64,000 nt of DNA from contig NZ_JAIQZC010000002.1 in the NCBI RefSeq assembly GCF_020164535.1, forward strand, positions 310,001 through 374,000, given 5' to 3'. The stretch's first letter is position 1; every line of letters begins with the position of its first letter. The notes beneath the pieces are model-generated. The model saw only the letters and a list, made by a program, of their open reading frames with translations, ran no database searches and was not told the DNA's origin. Positions 1 through 8,747 of the stretch are shown here, in pieces. The DNA is from Psychroflexus montanilacus. Lineage in GTDB: Bacteria; Bacteroidota; Bacteroidia; Flavobacteriales; Flavobacteriaceae. The translations under genes were made by a program, and so were the position numbers.

Positions 1-2233
1 CTGGCAGTTTACCTTGATAGACTGGACGTTCGGTTCCATTGTTCTTGTAAATATCTTTGATTTTAGCTTCAACTTCGTTTTCGAGGCCATTTTCTTTAAT
101 GTACTTCTCACATTGCTGATCGATAGCAGCATTCATAAAAAAGCCAAGCAACATTGGCGCTGGTCCGTTGATGGTCATACTCACCGACGTCATCGCATCT
201 GCAAGGTCGAATCCTGAATACAATTTTTTGGCATCGTCCAAACAACAGATAGACACTCCCGCATTACCGATTTTCCCATAGATATCTGGACGGTGATCAG
301 GGTCGTTCCCGTAAAGGGTTACCGAGTCAAAAGCTGTAGACAAACGTTTGGCTGGTAAGCCAGCACTTACATAGTGAAATCTGCGATTGGTTCGCTCTGG
401 CCCACCTTCTCCTGCAAACATCCGTGTAGGATCTTCACCTGTTCGTTTGAAGGGGTAAAGTCCAGCGGTGTAAGGGAATTCGCCAGGTACATTCTCTTGC
501 AGTAACCACTTGAGCAAATCTCCCCAGGCCTTGTATTTTGGTAATGCCACTTTTGGAATTTTGGTATGTGAAAGCGACTCCGTATGCGTGTCAATTTTGA
601 TTTCCTTATCTCTTACTTTGAAGGTGTAAACCTCATCAGTATATTTCTGAACTACATGTTCCCAGTCTAAAATCTTCTCCCAGTTGTAAGGATCAAAATC
701 CATTTTGACACGGTCAAATTCTTTTTTCAGCAGGTTGACTAAAGTTTCATTTTCTGAAGTCGTCACCTCTTCTAAATGTGATTCTTCTATCCCGTTTTTA
801 TCTAATTCGAGTTTAGAATTGGTTGCACTTTCCAAGGTTTTAAAAATCCCGTAAAGCTTTTGAGCCACTTCTACCTGCGAGTTGGTTTTCTCATCGTAAG
901 AACGGTTGTTTTCAGAAATTTCTGAAAGGTAACGCGTCCTTGCTGGCGGAATAACAAATATTTTTTCTGACATCTCATCGGTGATTTGGTAATCACTCTT
1001 GAGCTTGGTCGATGTTTTTTCTGATAACTGATCCATGATCCTTTTGTAAAGAATATTCATGCCTGGATCATTAAACTGAGAGGCAATGGTTCCGTAAACC
1101 GGCAAGGTTTCTGGCTTGGCATCCCATAAATTGTGATTGCGCTGGTACTGTTTTTTGACATCCCGCAAGGCATCCTTGGCGCCGCGTTTGTCAAATTTAT
1201 TAATCGCGACCAAGTCGGCGAAATCCAGCATATCGATTTTTTCCAACTGCGTTGCTGCCCCAAATTCTGGTGTCATGACATACAGTGACACATCCGAATG
1301 GTCTAAAATTTCGGTATCACTTTGTCCAATACCAGAAGTTTCTAAAATGATCAAGTCATACTTAGCAGCTTTCAAAACTTCCACAGCTTCCTGTACATAT
1401 TTTGACAAAGCCAAATTGGATTGTCTCGTTGCCAAGGAACGCATATACACTCTTGGAGAATTAATAGCGTTCATCCGAATGCGATCTCCCAGTAAAGCAC
1501 CGCCTGTTTTTCTTTTGGAAGGATCTACAGAGATGATTCCTATTTGCTTATCGTCAAAGTCCACTAAAAATCGACGAACCAGTTCATCCACCAAAGAAGA
1601 CTTTCCGGAACCACCAGTTCCCGTAATTCCTAATACAGGAGTGCCCTCCGTCCCCTCCAAAGCAGGGGTGAAAAGTTCTTTAAATTCTTCGTGTCTGTTT
1701 TCTGCTAAAGAAATTAAACGTGCGACTGTATTAACATCTTTTTGATCAAGTGCGTCTTGAATTCCCTTCCCTTTGGGAAGGGTAAGGGACGGGCATTTAA
1801 AATCAGCTTGCTTGACCAGATCATTGATCATCCCTTGCAATCCCATCTCACGACCATCATCTGGAGAATAAATTCTGGTAATCCCATACTCCATGAGTTC
1901 TTCGATTTCTTCAGTAAGGATCACTCCTCCACCACCACCAAAGATTTTAATATGTCCCGCTCCTTTCTCCTGAAGCAAATCATACATGTATTTGAAGTAT
2001 TCATTATGTCCTCCCTGATAAGAGGTCATCGCAATCGCATTTACATCTTCCTGAATGGCTGTATTAACAACTTCCTCTACACTTCTGTCATGACCTAGAT
2101 GTATCACTTCCACTCCAGTAGACTGAATAATTCTACGCATAACATTGATGGCTGCATCGTGTCCGTCAAAAAGAGACGCAGCGGTAACAATTCGTATTTG
2201 ATGTTTTGGTGTATATGGTTTTTGTTGCTCCAT
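1..2233 (-). CDS. icmF: Fused isobutyryl-CoA mutase IcmF, 5' part (744 codons; runs off left edge)
   Basis: Translating the minus strand from the ATG at 2233 gives an open frame with no stop to the window edge. Residues about 1-140 are a B12-binding domain (DGHDAAI with the cobalt-ligand histidine, then a GGGGGVI loop). A linker follows, then a MeaB-type G domain (P-loop [12 protein letters not shown] near residue 200, NKFD for guanine specificity). From about residue 500 the substrate-binding mutase barrel begins ([13 protein letters not shown], the IcmF form rather than the RPWTIRQYAGF of methylmalonyl-CoA mutase). The family interconverts isobutyryl-CoA and n-butyryl-CoA using adenosylcobalamin, with its own G-protein chaperone built in. 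The C-terminal third lies outside the window. Two palindromic inserts in the linker are listed separately. Domain order is seen directly; substrate is inferred from the family, and many databases call such proteins methylmalonyl-CoA mutase. Confidence 0.9.
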   Translation of the reverse strand, partial: MEQQKPYTPKHQIRIVTAASLFDGHDAAINVMRRIIQSTGVEVIHLGHDRSVEEVVNTAIQEDVNAIAMTSYQGGHNEYFKYMYDLLQEKGAGHIKIFGGGGGVILTEEIEELMEYGITRIYSPDDGREMGLQGMINDLVKQADFKCPSLTLPKGKGIQDALDQKDVNTVARLISLAENRHEEFKELFTPALEGTEGTPVLGITGTGGSGKSSLVDELVRRFLVDFDDKQIGIISVDPSKRKTGGALLGDRIRMNAINSPRVYMRSLATRQSNLALSKYVQEAVEVLKAAKYDLIILETSGIGQSDTEILDHSDVSLYVMTPEFGAATQLEKIDMLDFADLVAINKFDKRGAKDALRDVKKQYQRNHNLWDAKPETLPVYGTIASQFNDPGMNILYKRIMDQLSEKTSTKLKSDYQITDEMSEKIFVIPPARTRYLSEISENNRSYDEKTNSQVEVAQKLYGIFKTLESATNSKLELDKNGIEESHLEEVTTSENETLVNLLKKEFDRVKMDFDPYNWEKILDWEHVVQKYTDEVYTFKVRDKEIKIDTHTESLSHTKIPKVALPKYKAWGDLLKWLLQENVPGEFPYTAGLYPFKRTGEDPTRMFAGEGGPERTNRRFHYVSAGLPAKRLSTAFDSVTLYGNDPDHRPDIYGKIGNAGVSICCLDDAKKLYSGFDLADAMTSVSMTINGPAPMLLGFFMNAAIDQQCEKYIKENGLENEVEAKIKDIYKNNGTERPVYQGKLP
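1652..1668. repeat. Short imperfect palindrome inside the icmF linker
   Basis: CCCCT and AGGGG arms are separated by 7 bases, in a GC-rich patch unlike the surrounding coding DNA. It encodes PALEGTEG just before the P-loop domain. It resembles the short G/C-rich interspersed palindromes common in flavobacterial genomes, but I see no second copy in this window. Confidence 0.4.
1764..1782. repeat. Perfect palindrome inside the icmF linker, probable repeat-derived insert
   Basis: CCCTTCCC and GGGAAGGG form perfect 8-bp arms around a 3-base loop, and the flanking bases continue the G-rich pattern (GGGACGGG at 1786-1793). The stretch lies in frame in icmF and encodes roughly [11 protein letters not shown] at residues about 145-158, between the B12 and G domains. 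The composition and hairpin shape suggest an interspersed repeat captured in the linker. Confidence 0.5.
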
Positions 2234-2347
2234 TATATAATTGAGTTATAAATAATTTTTGTGGCGTGAAATTACGAAATATTCAATTTAAAGCTGAAGA
2301 TTTAAGCTTAGAATAACGAAAAGATAGGTTGTAGTTTTGAAAGGCTT

Positions 2348-2355
2348 TATCTTTG
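2348..2355 (+). promoter_or_regulatory. -7 promoter element TATCTTTG for the DUF4197 gene
   Basis: An exact match to the Bacteroidota -7 consensus TAnnTTTG ends 20 bases before the ATG at 2376. A TTG at 2329-2331 could be the upstream element, with a slightly short 16-base spacer. The element lies inside the longer reading frame that opens with TTG at 2337, which argues for the ATG start. Confidence 0.6.
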
Positions 2356-2375
2356 CAAAACGACTTAAATTTAGA

Positions 2376-3083
2376 ATGATGAAACAGGCGATCTCATTTG
2401 TTTTACTAATTATATTTTTTACTTCTTGCGCAGAGCTTGAGCAAATTTCAAAAGAAATAGCTAAATCCGGTAATCTTACTGAACAACAAATTGCAAACGG
2501 ACTTCAGGAAGCCTTATCCAAAGGTGTTGATCAGCAAGTCTCAAAGCTGACTAAAGAAGATGGCTTCTACAACAATTCTCTAGTAAAAATAGGACTCCCA
2601 CAAGAATTATCTTCCATAGAAAGCACCCTCAGAAGTCTTGGACTTAACAATCTAACAGATCAAGGCATAAAAGCACTGAACACGACTGCTCAGCAAGCTG
2701 TGAAAGAAGCAACTCCAATAGTTAAAAAGGCCATCCAAGACATGACTTTCGAAGAGGCAAAAAACATCCTGCTTGGTAATAATATCGCTGCAACTACCTA
2801 CCTTAGAGAAAAAACCCAAGAAGAATTGTACCAAAAGTTTGAACCCATTGTGAAAGACAACTTTCAAAAAGTTGGTGCAGAACAAATATGGCAAAATGTA
2901 ATACAAAAGTACAATCAGATTCCATTAACCGAAAATGTAAACCCGGATCTGACAGACTATGTTACCAACGAAGCTTTAAAAGGTGTTTTTAAAATGATTG
3001 AACTTGAAGAGGTTCAAATCAGGAATGATGCTAAAGAAAGAAGTACTGAATTATTGAGGCGTGTTTTCGCTTTACAAGACTAA
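2376..3083 (+). CDS. DUF4197 family lipoprotein
   Basis: The protein (235 residues from the ATG at 2376) begins with two methionines, a hydrophobic stretch and a lipobox ending in FFTSC, so it should be exported and lipid-anchored. The rest fits DUF4197: LTEQQIANGLQEALSKGVD, then KEDGFYNNSLVKIGLP, then a block containing MTFEEAKNILLG. The family is helical, sits in the envelope and has no assigned function. A TTG codon at 2337 would add 13 residues, but it overlaps the promoter and would bury the signal peptide, so I reject it. Its stop overlaps the stop of the convergent hydrolase gene. Confidence 0.85.
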   Translation: MMKQAISFVLLIIFFTSCAELEQISKEIAKSGNLTEQQIANGLQEALSKGVDQQVSKLTKEDGFYNNSLVKIGLPQELSSIESTLRSLGLNNLTDQGIKALNTTAQQAVKEATPIVKKAIQDMTFEEAKNILLGNNIAATTYLREKTQEELYQKFEPIVKDNFQKVGAEQIWQNVIQKYNQIPLTENVNPDLTDYVTNEALKGVFKMIELEEVQIRNDAKERSTELLRRVFALQD

Positions 3084-3889
3084 ACTGTTTTGAGTTGACA
3101 TGAAGAATTTTCCAAACTCTTTATAAAGTCAATAACCTGAGAATTGAAAACCCTTGGCTGCTCAACATTTACTACATGACCGCAGTTTTTCAAAATAAAA
3201 AGCTTTGCTTCCTTATGGGTTTCAGAAATTTTCCTAACAGCTGGAAGGAATAAGTAATCCTGCTCTCCCATCATATATAATGAAGGAATATCAATGGCTT
3301 TTTGTCTAAAGAATTTCAGTAACGGATTTATTTCTGAAGTTAATTTAAACCAACGTATAAATTCTTTCTGATATAACTTTTTAGCTTCGTTCACAAAAAG
3401 ATTTCTTGATTTTTTGTGGTTTTTTCTAGGCATAATGATAAACGCAAACAGTTTGTATAAAATCATGTAAGGAACTACAGATTTAAAAATCACTCCTACA
3501 TTCATCAAAAATCTAGACCGCACATTCATTTTCATGATTGCACCACCCATAATCATACTCGATACACGTTCAGGGTAATTCTCAGCTAAATTTCTTATCA
3601 AAATGGTACCAAGAGAAATACCGACAAAATGTGACTTTTCTACCTGATTAGCATCCAAAACTTCTATAATATCGTTTGTTATAGCATCAAAAGTATAATT
3701 CTCATCTAAAGAATCCTGTAGTTTAGGATTGGAATTGCCATGACCTCTTAAGTCCAGCAGCAGAATATTAAAATGTGATTTAAAAGCCCTTAATTGCTTA
3801 AACCAAATCGAAGAACTGCCACCCGCACCATGAACAAATGTCACCCATTGTTTTGAAGACTTATGATGATATGTTGAATGATGAATCAA
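3080..3889 (-). CDS. Alpha/beta hydrolase
   Basis: A 269-residue single-domain hydrolase with the classic order: oxyanion-hole segment FVHGAGGSSSIW near residue 18, LLDLRGHGNS, nucleophile elbow GISLG with the serine, the acid in GEQDYLF, and the histidine in NCGHVVNVEQP near the C-terminus. There is no signal peptide, so it is probably cytoplasmic. The substrate cannot be predicted; esterase, thioesterase and haloperoxidase-like members share these motifs. The start is TTG at 3889: the N-terminus runs straight into the conserved core and there is no in-frame ATG before it. The gene is convergent with the DUF4197 gene, the two stop codons sharing bases 3081-3082. Confidence 0.85.
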   Translation of the reverse strand: MIHHSTYHHKSSKQWVTFVHGAGGSSSIWFKQLRAFKSHFNILLLDLRGHGNSNPKLQDSLDENYTFDAITNDIIEVLDANQVEKSHFVGISLGTILIRNLAENYPERVSSMIMGGAIMKMNVRSRFLMNVGVIFKSVVPYMILYKLFAFIIMPRKNHKKSRNLFVNEAKKLYQKEFIRWFKLTSEINPLLKFFRQKAIDIPSLYMMGEQDYLFLPAVRKISETHKEAKLFILKNCGHVVNVEQPRVFNSQVIDFIKSLENSSCQLKTV

Positions 3890-3959
3890 TTCTTTATTTT
3901 TTGTAAATATACACAGGAAAATTATCTTAAGTCCAATGTCTTAAAAACCTATCATAATT

Positions 3960-4730
3960 TTATAATTTGTCCCTTAATTTTTCAAAATAATCAAAAGCCT
4001 TTATTAATCTTGATCCATACCAGCTGAAGTATTCACCATCTACAATCTTTAAGGCTTCAGAATTCAATTTGAATTCATCTTTATGTTTGTTTTTAAAAGG
4101 AAAAGGCTCGGATGATAGCAAAATGTAATCCACCTCTTTCAAATTTTGAAGCTCAACTTCAGGATACCTTTCCAGGTTATCATATACATTTTCGAAATTA
4201 TTAAGCTTCAGCATATAATTAATAAAGGTTGAATTTCCTGCAACCATCCAGGGATCTCGCCATATAAAATAAGCGACCTTCACTTTAGGCTGATCTTCCA
4301 TACCTCTTCTGAATTTGATAAAGCTAGATTGGATCTTATCAATAAGTGCATTTCCTTCAGCGTGAATATTAAAAATAAGATTCAGGTCTTTGATGAGAAT
4401 AAACAAGTCTTCAATGGTTTTGATGTCACTTACATAAACTGAATGATGCCTCGACAATTCATCTACATCATCTAACTCATTTTCCTCTTTATTAGCCAAA
4501 ATAAAATCTGGGTTCAGGCTTCTAATCTTATCTAATTTAGCGGTTTTAGTTCCACCAATGACTACAGCAGTCTTTCTTATATCTTTAGGGTGTACGCAAA
4601 ATTTTGTAACACCTACTATTTTATTCCTTAAGCCTAAATCGACTAAAAGCTCTGTTAGACTTGGTACTAAAGACACGATTCGTAAAGGAATTGAATTAAA
4701 GTTTACCGCTCTATTGAGTTGGTCTCTCAT
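3960..4730 (-). CDS. BtuF/TroA-type helical-backbone binding protein without signal peptide
   Basis: A 256-residue protein resembling periplasmic binding proteins of cobalamin and iron-chelate importers. RIVSLVPSLTELLVDLGL near residue 17 is the family's first motif, followed by VGVTKFCVHP, LNPDFILANKEEN and a C-terminal half with WRDPWMVAGNSTFIN. There is no cleavable signal sequence or lipobox, and no transporter genes are adjacent, so a standard role in ABC import is doubtful. It may act in the cytoplasm or belong to a lineage-specific branch. A striking inverted repeat sits over its promoter. Confidence 0.75.
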   Translation of the reverse strand: MRDQLNRAVNFNSIPLRIVSLVPSLTELLVDLGLRNKIVGVTKFCVHPKDIRKTAVVIGGTKTAKLDKIRSLNPDFILANKEENELDDVDELSRHHSVYVSDIKTIEDLFILIKDLNLIFNIHAEGNALIDKIQSSFIKFRRGMEDQPKVKVAYFIWRDPWMVAGNSTFINYMLKLNNFENVYDNLERYPEVELQNLKEVDYILLSSEPFPFKNKHKDEFKLNSEALKIVDGEYFSWYGSRLIKAFDYFEKLRDKL

Positions 4731-4754
4731 ACATTCTCTATCTAAAATTATCAG

Positions 4755-4786
4755 AATTATCTTTTCAAAATTACGAAAAGATAATT
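4755..4786 (-). promoter_or_regulatory. -7 element flanked by a perfect 12-bp inverted repeat
   Basis: Arms AATTATCTTTTC (4755-4766) and GAAAAGATAATT (4775-4786) are perfect inverted repeats with an 8-base spacer. The spacer, plus one base of the left arm, is a -7 element on the minus strand (TAATTTTG, 4766-4773) placed 36 bases upstream of the binding-protein start at 4730. This is the geometry of an operator bound by a dimeric repressor. The arms are AT-rich, so chance or an RNA stem remains possible. Confidence 0.5.
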
Positions 4787-4793
4787 TTAAGAA

Positions 4794-4833
4794 TTAAAAA
4801 ACCCTGCAGGATCCAAACATTTGGAAGCAGGGT
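4794..4833 (-). terminator. Terminator of the small cysteine-rich gene
   Basis: ACCCTGC (4801-4807) pairs with GCAGGGT (4827-4833), with an inner CCAAA/TTTGG stem. On the minus strand the hairpin is followed by six T residues, the normal form of an intrinsic terminator. Confidence 0.75.
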
Positions 4834-4873
4834 AATAAATTTTTAATTATAGAAGCCCTTAAAAACTTTCAAC

Positions 4874-5113
4874 TTATGCTGAGGGTGCCCAGGAAGAGCA
4901 TAACATTCCAGGAGCTGCTTTAGAAGGATGTGCACAACTTGAGGTTTCATGCTTATTACAATTTGTGCAGCTTCTTTCATTTTTAAGTTCTGCTTTCATA
5001 TCAAATTGATCACAAGTGTATTTTTGAGAAACCAAAACTTCGTGCTTGCTGCAAAATGCATTTTCAACAAGATTGACACAGTTACTACAATTGTTTGCGA
5101 ATCTAATAGCCAT
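4874..5113 (-). CDS. Small eight-cysteine protein with two tandem cysteine modules
   Basis: This 79-residue protein has eight cysteines in two similar halves: C9-x2-C12-x8-C21-x12-C34 and C49-x2-C52-x7-C60-x11-C72. Each half thus has four potential metal ligands, and the pattern suggests an internal duplication. There is no signal peptide, so a reducing cytoplasmic location is likely, which favours zinc or iron-sulfur binding over disulfides. I do not recognise a named family. It stands alone with its own terminator and begins ATG at 5113. No function is assigned. Confidence 0.75.
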   Translation of the reverse strand: MAIRFANNCSNCVNLVENAFCSKHEVLVSQKYTCDQFDMKAELKNERSCTNCNKHETSSCAHPSKAAPGMLCSSWAPSA

Positions 5114-5228
5114 AATATTTAATTTTTAAGATTAATTTCAACTTTCAAACGAATATAAATATTACTTGAAGTTTATAAGTTAAAAACTAAACAAATCGCT
5201 ACAATACATCTTTGGACTGATTAAAAAT

Positions 5229-5260
5229 AAAAAGCACCTATAGATTAACAGGTGCTTTTT
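5229..5260 (-). terminator. Terminator of the thrS-infC-rpmI-rplT operon
   Basis: AAAAAGCACCT (5229-5239) and AGGTGCTTTTT (5250-5260) form an 11-bp perfect stem with a 10-base loop just after rplT. A T-run follows on both strands, so it may act in both directions. Confidence 0.85.
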
Positions 5261-5284
5261 TAATTGCGATAATAAGTTTAGAAT

Positions 5285-5629
5285 TTATTTTACTTGGTCG
5301 ACTACAGCTTTAAAGGCTTCAGGGTTGTTCATAGCTAAATCAGCTAAAACTTTTCTGTTCAACTCAATGTTATGAGCCTTTACCTTCCCCATAAACTGGG
5401 AATAAGATAAACCGTGCAATCTCGCAGCAGCATTAATTCTAATGATCCAAAGCGATCTAAAATTTCTTTTCTTGGTTTTGCGGTCTCTGTAAGCATATAA
5501 CATTGCTTTTTCAACTGCATTTTTAGCTACTGTCCAAACGTTTTTACGACGTCCGTAGTAACCTTTGGCTTGTTTCATTATTTTTTTCCGTCTTGCTCTT
5601 GAAGCTACAGAATTTGTTGATCTTGGCAT
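5285..5629 (-). CDS. rplT: 50S ribosomal protein L20
   Basis: The protein has 114 residues, the normal length of L20, and is strongly basic. It opens [17 protein letters not shown] and carries the conserved [20 protein letters not shown] and [20 protein letters not shown] segments. L20 binds 23S rRNA early in 50S assembly. It is the last gene of the thrS-infC-rpmI-rplT operon, 83 bases after rpmI, and is followed by a strong terminator. In other bacteria L20 represses its own operon by binding a leader RNA; I cannot identify such a site here with confidence. Confidence 0.97.
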   Translation of the reverse strand: MPRSTNSVASRARRKKIMKQAKGYYGRRKNVWTVAKNAVEKAMLYAYRDRKTKKRNFRSLWIIRINAAARLHGLSYSQFMGKVKAHNIELNRKVLADLAMNNPEAFKAVVDQVK

Positions 5630-5712
5630 AATTTAAAGTGTTTTTGTAGTAGGCAGTTGCTTCCAACATTTTATGAGCCTAACTCCATGGATTAATAATT
5701 AACCTTGTTTGC

Positions 5713-5910
5713 TTATTTTAAGCGTAATTGAGTTTTGATGCTATGCTCATCTGCTTTATGTACTAAAGCACTGTGAGTTAACTTCAATTTTCTCTTTTTT
5801 GACTTTTTGGTCAAAATGTGACTTTTGAATGCTTGTTTACGCTTTATCTTACCTGTACCGGTAATTTTAAAACGCTTCTTAGCACTCGATTTGGTTTTCA
5901 TTTTAGGCAT
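5713..5910 (-). CDS. rpmI: 50S ribosomal protein L35
   Basis: A 65-residue basic protein starting [15 protein letters not shown], the standard L35 N-terminus, with [20 protein letters not shown] further on. The start is the ATG at 5910; an in-frame ATG further upstream would add 16 residues that overlap infC and do not belong to the family. It lies 25 bases after infC and ahead of rplT in the order usual for bacteria. L35 is a component of the large ribosomal subunit. Confidence 0.95.
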   Translation of the reverse strand: MPKMKTKSSAKKRFKITGTGKIKRKQAFKSHILTKKSKKRKLKLTHSALVHKADEHSIKTQLRLK

Positions 5911-5935
5911 TTGAATATATTTAGGATTATCGCAA

Positions 5936-6493
5936 TTATTTTTTTGAAATTGGCGCAAGAATCATAATCATTCTTTTTCCTTCCAATTTCGGCATTTGTT
6001 CTACTTTAGCTAAGTCTTCAAGATCTTGAGCAAGTCTTAATAGTAAAATTTGGCCTTTGTCTTTAAAAACTATAGAACGCCCTTTAAAAAATACAAAGGC
6101 TTTTAACTTAGCACCATCTTTAAGGAATTTCTCAGCATTTTTCTTTTTGAATTCGTAATCGTGGTCATCTGTATTAGGCCCAAAACGAATTTCTTTTACA
6201 ACCACCTGAGTTGTTTTCTGTTTTAAAGCTTTTTCTCGCTTCTTTTGTTCATACAAGAATTTCTTGTAATCCATAACTTTACAAACAGGAGGATCTGCCT
6301 TTGGAGATATTTCTACCAAATCAAGTTCCTGTTCTTCAGCCATGGCCAAAGCTTCCTTGAGTGAATAGATATCTACTTTTACATTCTCACCAACCACACG
6401 AACCTTTGGAGCTCTTATCTTCTCGTTGATCTTGTGAGGGTTTTCTTTAATTTGCCTCGGTGCCTGTCTTGATTTTTTTCTACGTATTGCTAT
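5936..6493 (-). CDS. infC: Translation initiation factor IF-3 with a non-canonical AUA start
   Basis: IF-3 binds the 30S subunit, blocks premature 50S joining and rejects poor start codons. The family hallmark [17 protein letters not shown] is encoded from about 6432 down to 6383, followed by [19 protein letters not shown] and a basic C-terminal domain with [19 protein letters not shown] at 6397 falls after the [12 protein letters not shown] segment and so is too late. Upstream of it the frame is open back to the thrS stop at 6512-6514 and contains no ATG, GTG or TTG. The homologous N-terminus [12 protein letters not shown] is matched if the AUA at 6493 is read as methionine; AUA at 6499 is the other choice. 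Rare starts in infC allow IF-3 to repress its own synthesis, as known for AUU in E. coli. Confidence 0.9.
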   Translation of the reverse strand: MAIRRKKSRQAPRQIKENPHKINEKIRAPKVRVVGENVKVDIYSLKEALAMAEEQELDLVEISPKADPPVCKVMDYKKFLYEQKKREKALKQKTTQVVVKEIRFGPNTDDHDYEFKKKNAEKFLKDGAKLKAFVFFKGRSIVFKDKGQILLLRLAQDLEDLAKVEQMPKLEGKRMIMILAPISKK

Positions 6494-6511
6494 GGCTATA
6501 TATTTTTTTGA

Positions 6512-8458
6512 TTAGACTTCAAATTTATAAATTTCTTTATCCATTTCCACATTTAATATCTTGGCAAAACTTTCAATTGGCATTTGACCTAAATCATCTC
6601 CGCCATGTTTCCTTACAGAGACCGTTTCATTTTCTACTTCTGCCTCGCCAATAATGAGCATGTAAGGAACTTTGTTCATCTCGGCTTCACGAATCTTTTT
6701 ACCCATGGTTTCACCTCGATTATCAAATGTGGCGCGAATTTCGTGTTTTTTAAGTAAACTTAAAACTTTTTTAGAATAATTTTCATATTTCTCACTGATT
6801 GATAGGATAGTAGCCTGCTCTGGCATTAACCATAATGGGAAATTCCCACCTGTGTGTTCTAGCAAGATAGCGATAAAGCGTTCCAGGCTCCCAAATGGAG
6901 CTCTGTGAATCATCACCGGTCTATGCATTTCGTTATCACTACCTTTATATTCCAACTCAAAACGTTCTGGCAAATTATAATCTACCTGTATAGTTCCCAG
7001 TTGCCATTGTCTGCCCAAAGCATCTTTTACCATAAAATCTAACTTTGGTCCATAAAAAGCAGCTTCTCCAGTCTCAACTTTGTAATTCAAGCCTTTTTCT
7101 TCTGCCGCATTTAAAATAGCAGTTTCAGCTTTTTTCCAATTATCATCGGAGCCAATATATTTTGATGGGTTATCGGGATCTCTCAAGGACACTTGAGCAG
7201 TAAAATTCTCAAAACCTAAAGATCCAAATACGTAAAGCACCAAATCAATTACTTTTTTGAACTCTTCATCCAGCTGTTCTGGTGTACAGAAGATATGTGC
7301 ATCATCTTGGGTAAAACCCCTTACTCTGGTTAATCCGTGCAACTCACCACTTTGCTCATAACGATATACCGTTCCAAACTCTGCATAACGCTGTGGCAAA
7401 TCTCTGTAACTCCAGGCCTGTGCATTGAAAATTTCACAGTGATGCGGGCAATTCATCGGTTTTAAGAGGTATTCCTCACCATCCTGAGGCGTTTTGATGG
7501 GCTGAAAACTATCTTCACCATATTTTTGGAAATGACCAGAAGTCATATAAAGTTCTTTTTGTCCAATATGAGGCGAAACTACTTGTTGGTAACCCGCTGC
7601 CTCCTGAGCATCTTTTAAAAACTTTTCCAATCGATCTCTCAAAGCTGCCCCTTTTGGTAACCAAAGCGGTAGACCCTGCCCTACTTTTTGGGAAAATGTA
7701 AATAACTTGAGTTCTTTACCCAGTTTTCTATGGTCTCTTTTTTTAGCTTCCTCAAGAAGTTCTAAATATTCTTTTAATTCTTTTTGCTTTGGAAATGAAA
7801 TCCCATAAATCCTTGTTAGCTGTGGATTGTTCTCATCTCCTCTCCAATAAGCTCCTGCGATATTCATTAGCTTCACTGCTTTTATGAAGCCTGTGTTTGG
7901 AATATGACCTCCACGACACAAATCTGTAAAATCATCATGATCGCAAAAGGTAATTTCTCCGTCAGTTAGATTTTCGATTAATTCAACTTTATAAGGGTTG
8001 CCTTCAGTTTTGTAATGTTCCAAAGCTTGAGCTTTTGAAACCTCTCGCATTTCGAAATCATGTTTCCCTCTTGCTAATTCAAGCATTTTGGCTTCGATTT
8101 TAGGGAAATCATGTTCAGATATCACTTCTCCATTCAAATCTAAATCATAATAAAATCCATTCTCGATGGAAGGTCCAATAGTAAGTTTTACTTCTGGATA
8201 CAACTTTTGAACAGCCTGAGCCAAAACGTGGGCTGTAGAATGCCAAAAAGCCTGTTTACCTTCATCATCATTAAATGTCAAAAGCGTCAAATTACCATCT
8301 TCATGAAGTGGGGTCGTGGTCTCTATAATCGTGTCATTGAATTTTGCAGAGATTACATTTCTTGCTAAACCTGCACTTATGCTTAAAGCTACATCCATAG
8401 GACTTGAGCCCTTGTCATATTGCTTTACACTTCCATCTGGTAAGGTAATATTGATCAT
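6512..8458 (-). CDS. thrS: Threonine-tRNA ligase
   Basis: The 648-residue protein has every ThrRS part: TGS domain ([14 protein letters not shown] at the N-terminus), editing domain with [11 protein letters not shown] near residue 73 and [16 protein letters not shown], then the class II catalytic core with [10 protein letters not shown] (zinc cysteine retained), motif 2 [12 protein letters not shown] and motif 3 [13 protein letters not shown], and a C-terminal anticodon-binding domain. It charges tRNA-Thr and hydrolyses mischarged Ser-tRNA-Thr. It is the first gene of the operon with infC, rpmI and rplT, and its stop codon is in the same frame as infC, only 18 bases before the proposed infC start. 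Confidence 0.97.
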   Translation of the reverse strand: MINITLPDGSVKQYDKGSSPMDVALSISAGLARNVISAKFNDTIIETTTPLHEDGNLTLLTFNDDEGKQAFWHSTAHVLAQAVQKLYPEVKLTIGPSIENGFYYDLDLNGEVISEHDFPKIEAKMLELARGKHDFEMREVSKAQALEHYKTEGNPYKVELIENLTDGEITFCDHDDFTDLCRGGHIPNTGFIKAVKLMNIAGAYWRGDENNPQLTRIYGISFPKQKELKEYLELLEEAKKRDHRKLGKELKLFTFSQKVGQGLPLWLPKGAALRDRLEKFLKDAQEAAGYQQVVSPHIGQKELYMTSGHFQKYGEDSFQPIKTPQDGEEYLLKPMNCPHHCEIFNAQAWSYRDLPQRYAEFGTVYRYEQSGELHGLTRVRGFTQDDAHIFCTPEQLDEEFKKVIDLVLYVFGSLGFENFTAQVSLRDPDNPSKYIGSDDNWKKAETAILNAAEEKGLNYKVETGEAAFYGPKLDFMVKDALGRQWQLGTIQVDYNLPERFELEYKGSDNEMHRPVMIHRAPFGSLERFIAILLEHTGGNFPLWLMPEQATILSISEKYENYSKKVLSLLKKHEIRATFDNRGETMGKKIREAEMNKVPYMLIIGEAEVENETVSVRKHGGDDLGQMPIESFAKILNVEMDKEIYKFEV

Positions 8459-8474
8459 TGATTTTGATTTTGAG

Positions 8475-8504
8475 CAAAGATACTAGGTTAATATTTCTTT
8501 GCAA
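8475..8504 (-). promoter_or_regulatory. Promoter of the thrS operon
   Basis: On the minus strand a TTG (8504-8502) is followed after 19 bases by TATCTTTG (8482-8475), a full flavobacterial -33/-7 promoter. The -7 element ends 16 bases before the thrS ATG, giving a very short leader. Confidence 0.7.
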
Positions 8505-8691
8505 CATGAAATCTTGTTTGTTTGAGCCTTTCTTAAGCCAGTGAAACTCTTAATTTCAATTTTCAAAAACCATTGAGAAATTAGGTTTTGCAAGTTTAAG
8601 CCTCTGGAAATTTTGGAATTTCATTTAATAAAAGTTAAGTTTTCTATAAGACCTTTCGAATGCGCTCAAGGTGACGTGTATTAGATATTAG

Positions 8692-8731
8692 AAAACACAA
8701 AACCACTTGCGTATAAGTGGTTTTGTGTTTT
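8692..8731 (-). terminator. Strong terminator of htpG
   Basis: A 17-bp perfect stem (8692-8708 with 8715-8731) encloses a 6-base loop GCGTAT. The arms end in A and T runs, so it can work in both directions. It sits 16 bases after the htpG stop. The rest of the gap to thrS (8505-8690) shows nothing I can name. Confidence 0.85.
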
Positions 8732-8747
8732 AAACTGTAAGTAAAAT

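Noticed and set aside
1137-2098. Plus-strand frames of 202 and 118 codons
   Set aside because: They are antisense to icmF, which has clear domains throughout, and show no family motif.
2337-2375. TTG start extending the DUF4197 gene by 13 residues
   Set aside because: It overlaps the -7 promoter element and would place charged residues ahead of the lipoprotein signal.
5911-5958. Longer L35 starting at 5958
   Set aside because: The extension overlaps infC and L35 begins at [14 protein letters not shown].
6395-6397. GTG at 6397 as the infC start
   Set aside because: It would remove the [12 protein letters not shown] segment, which is strongly conserved in IF-3.
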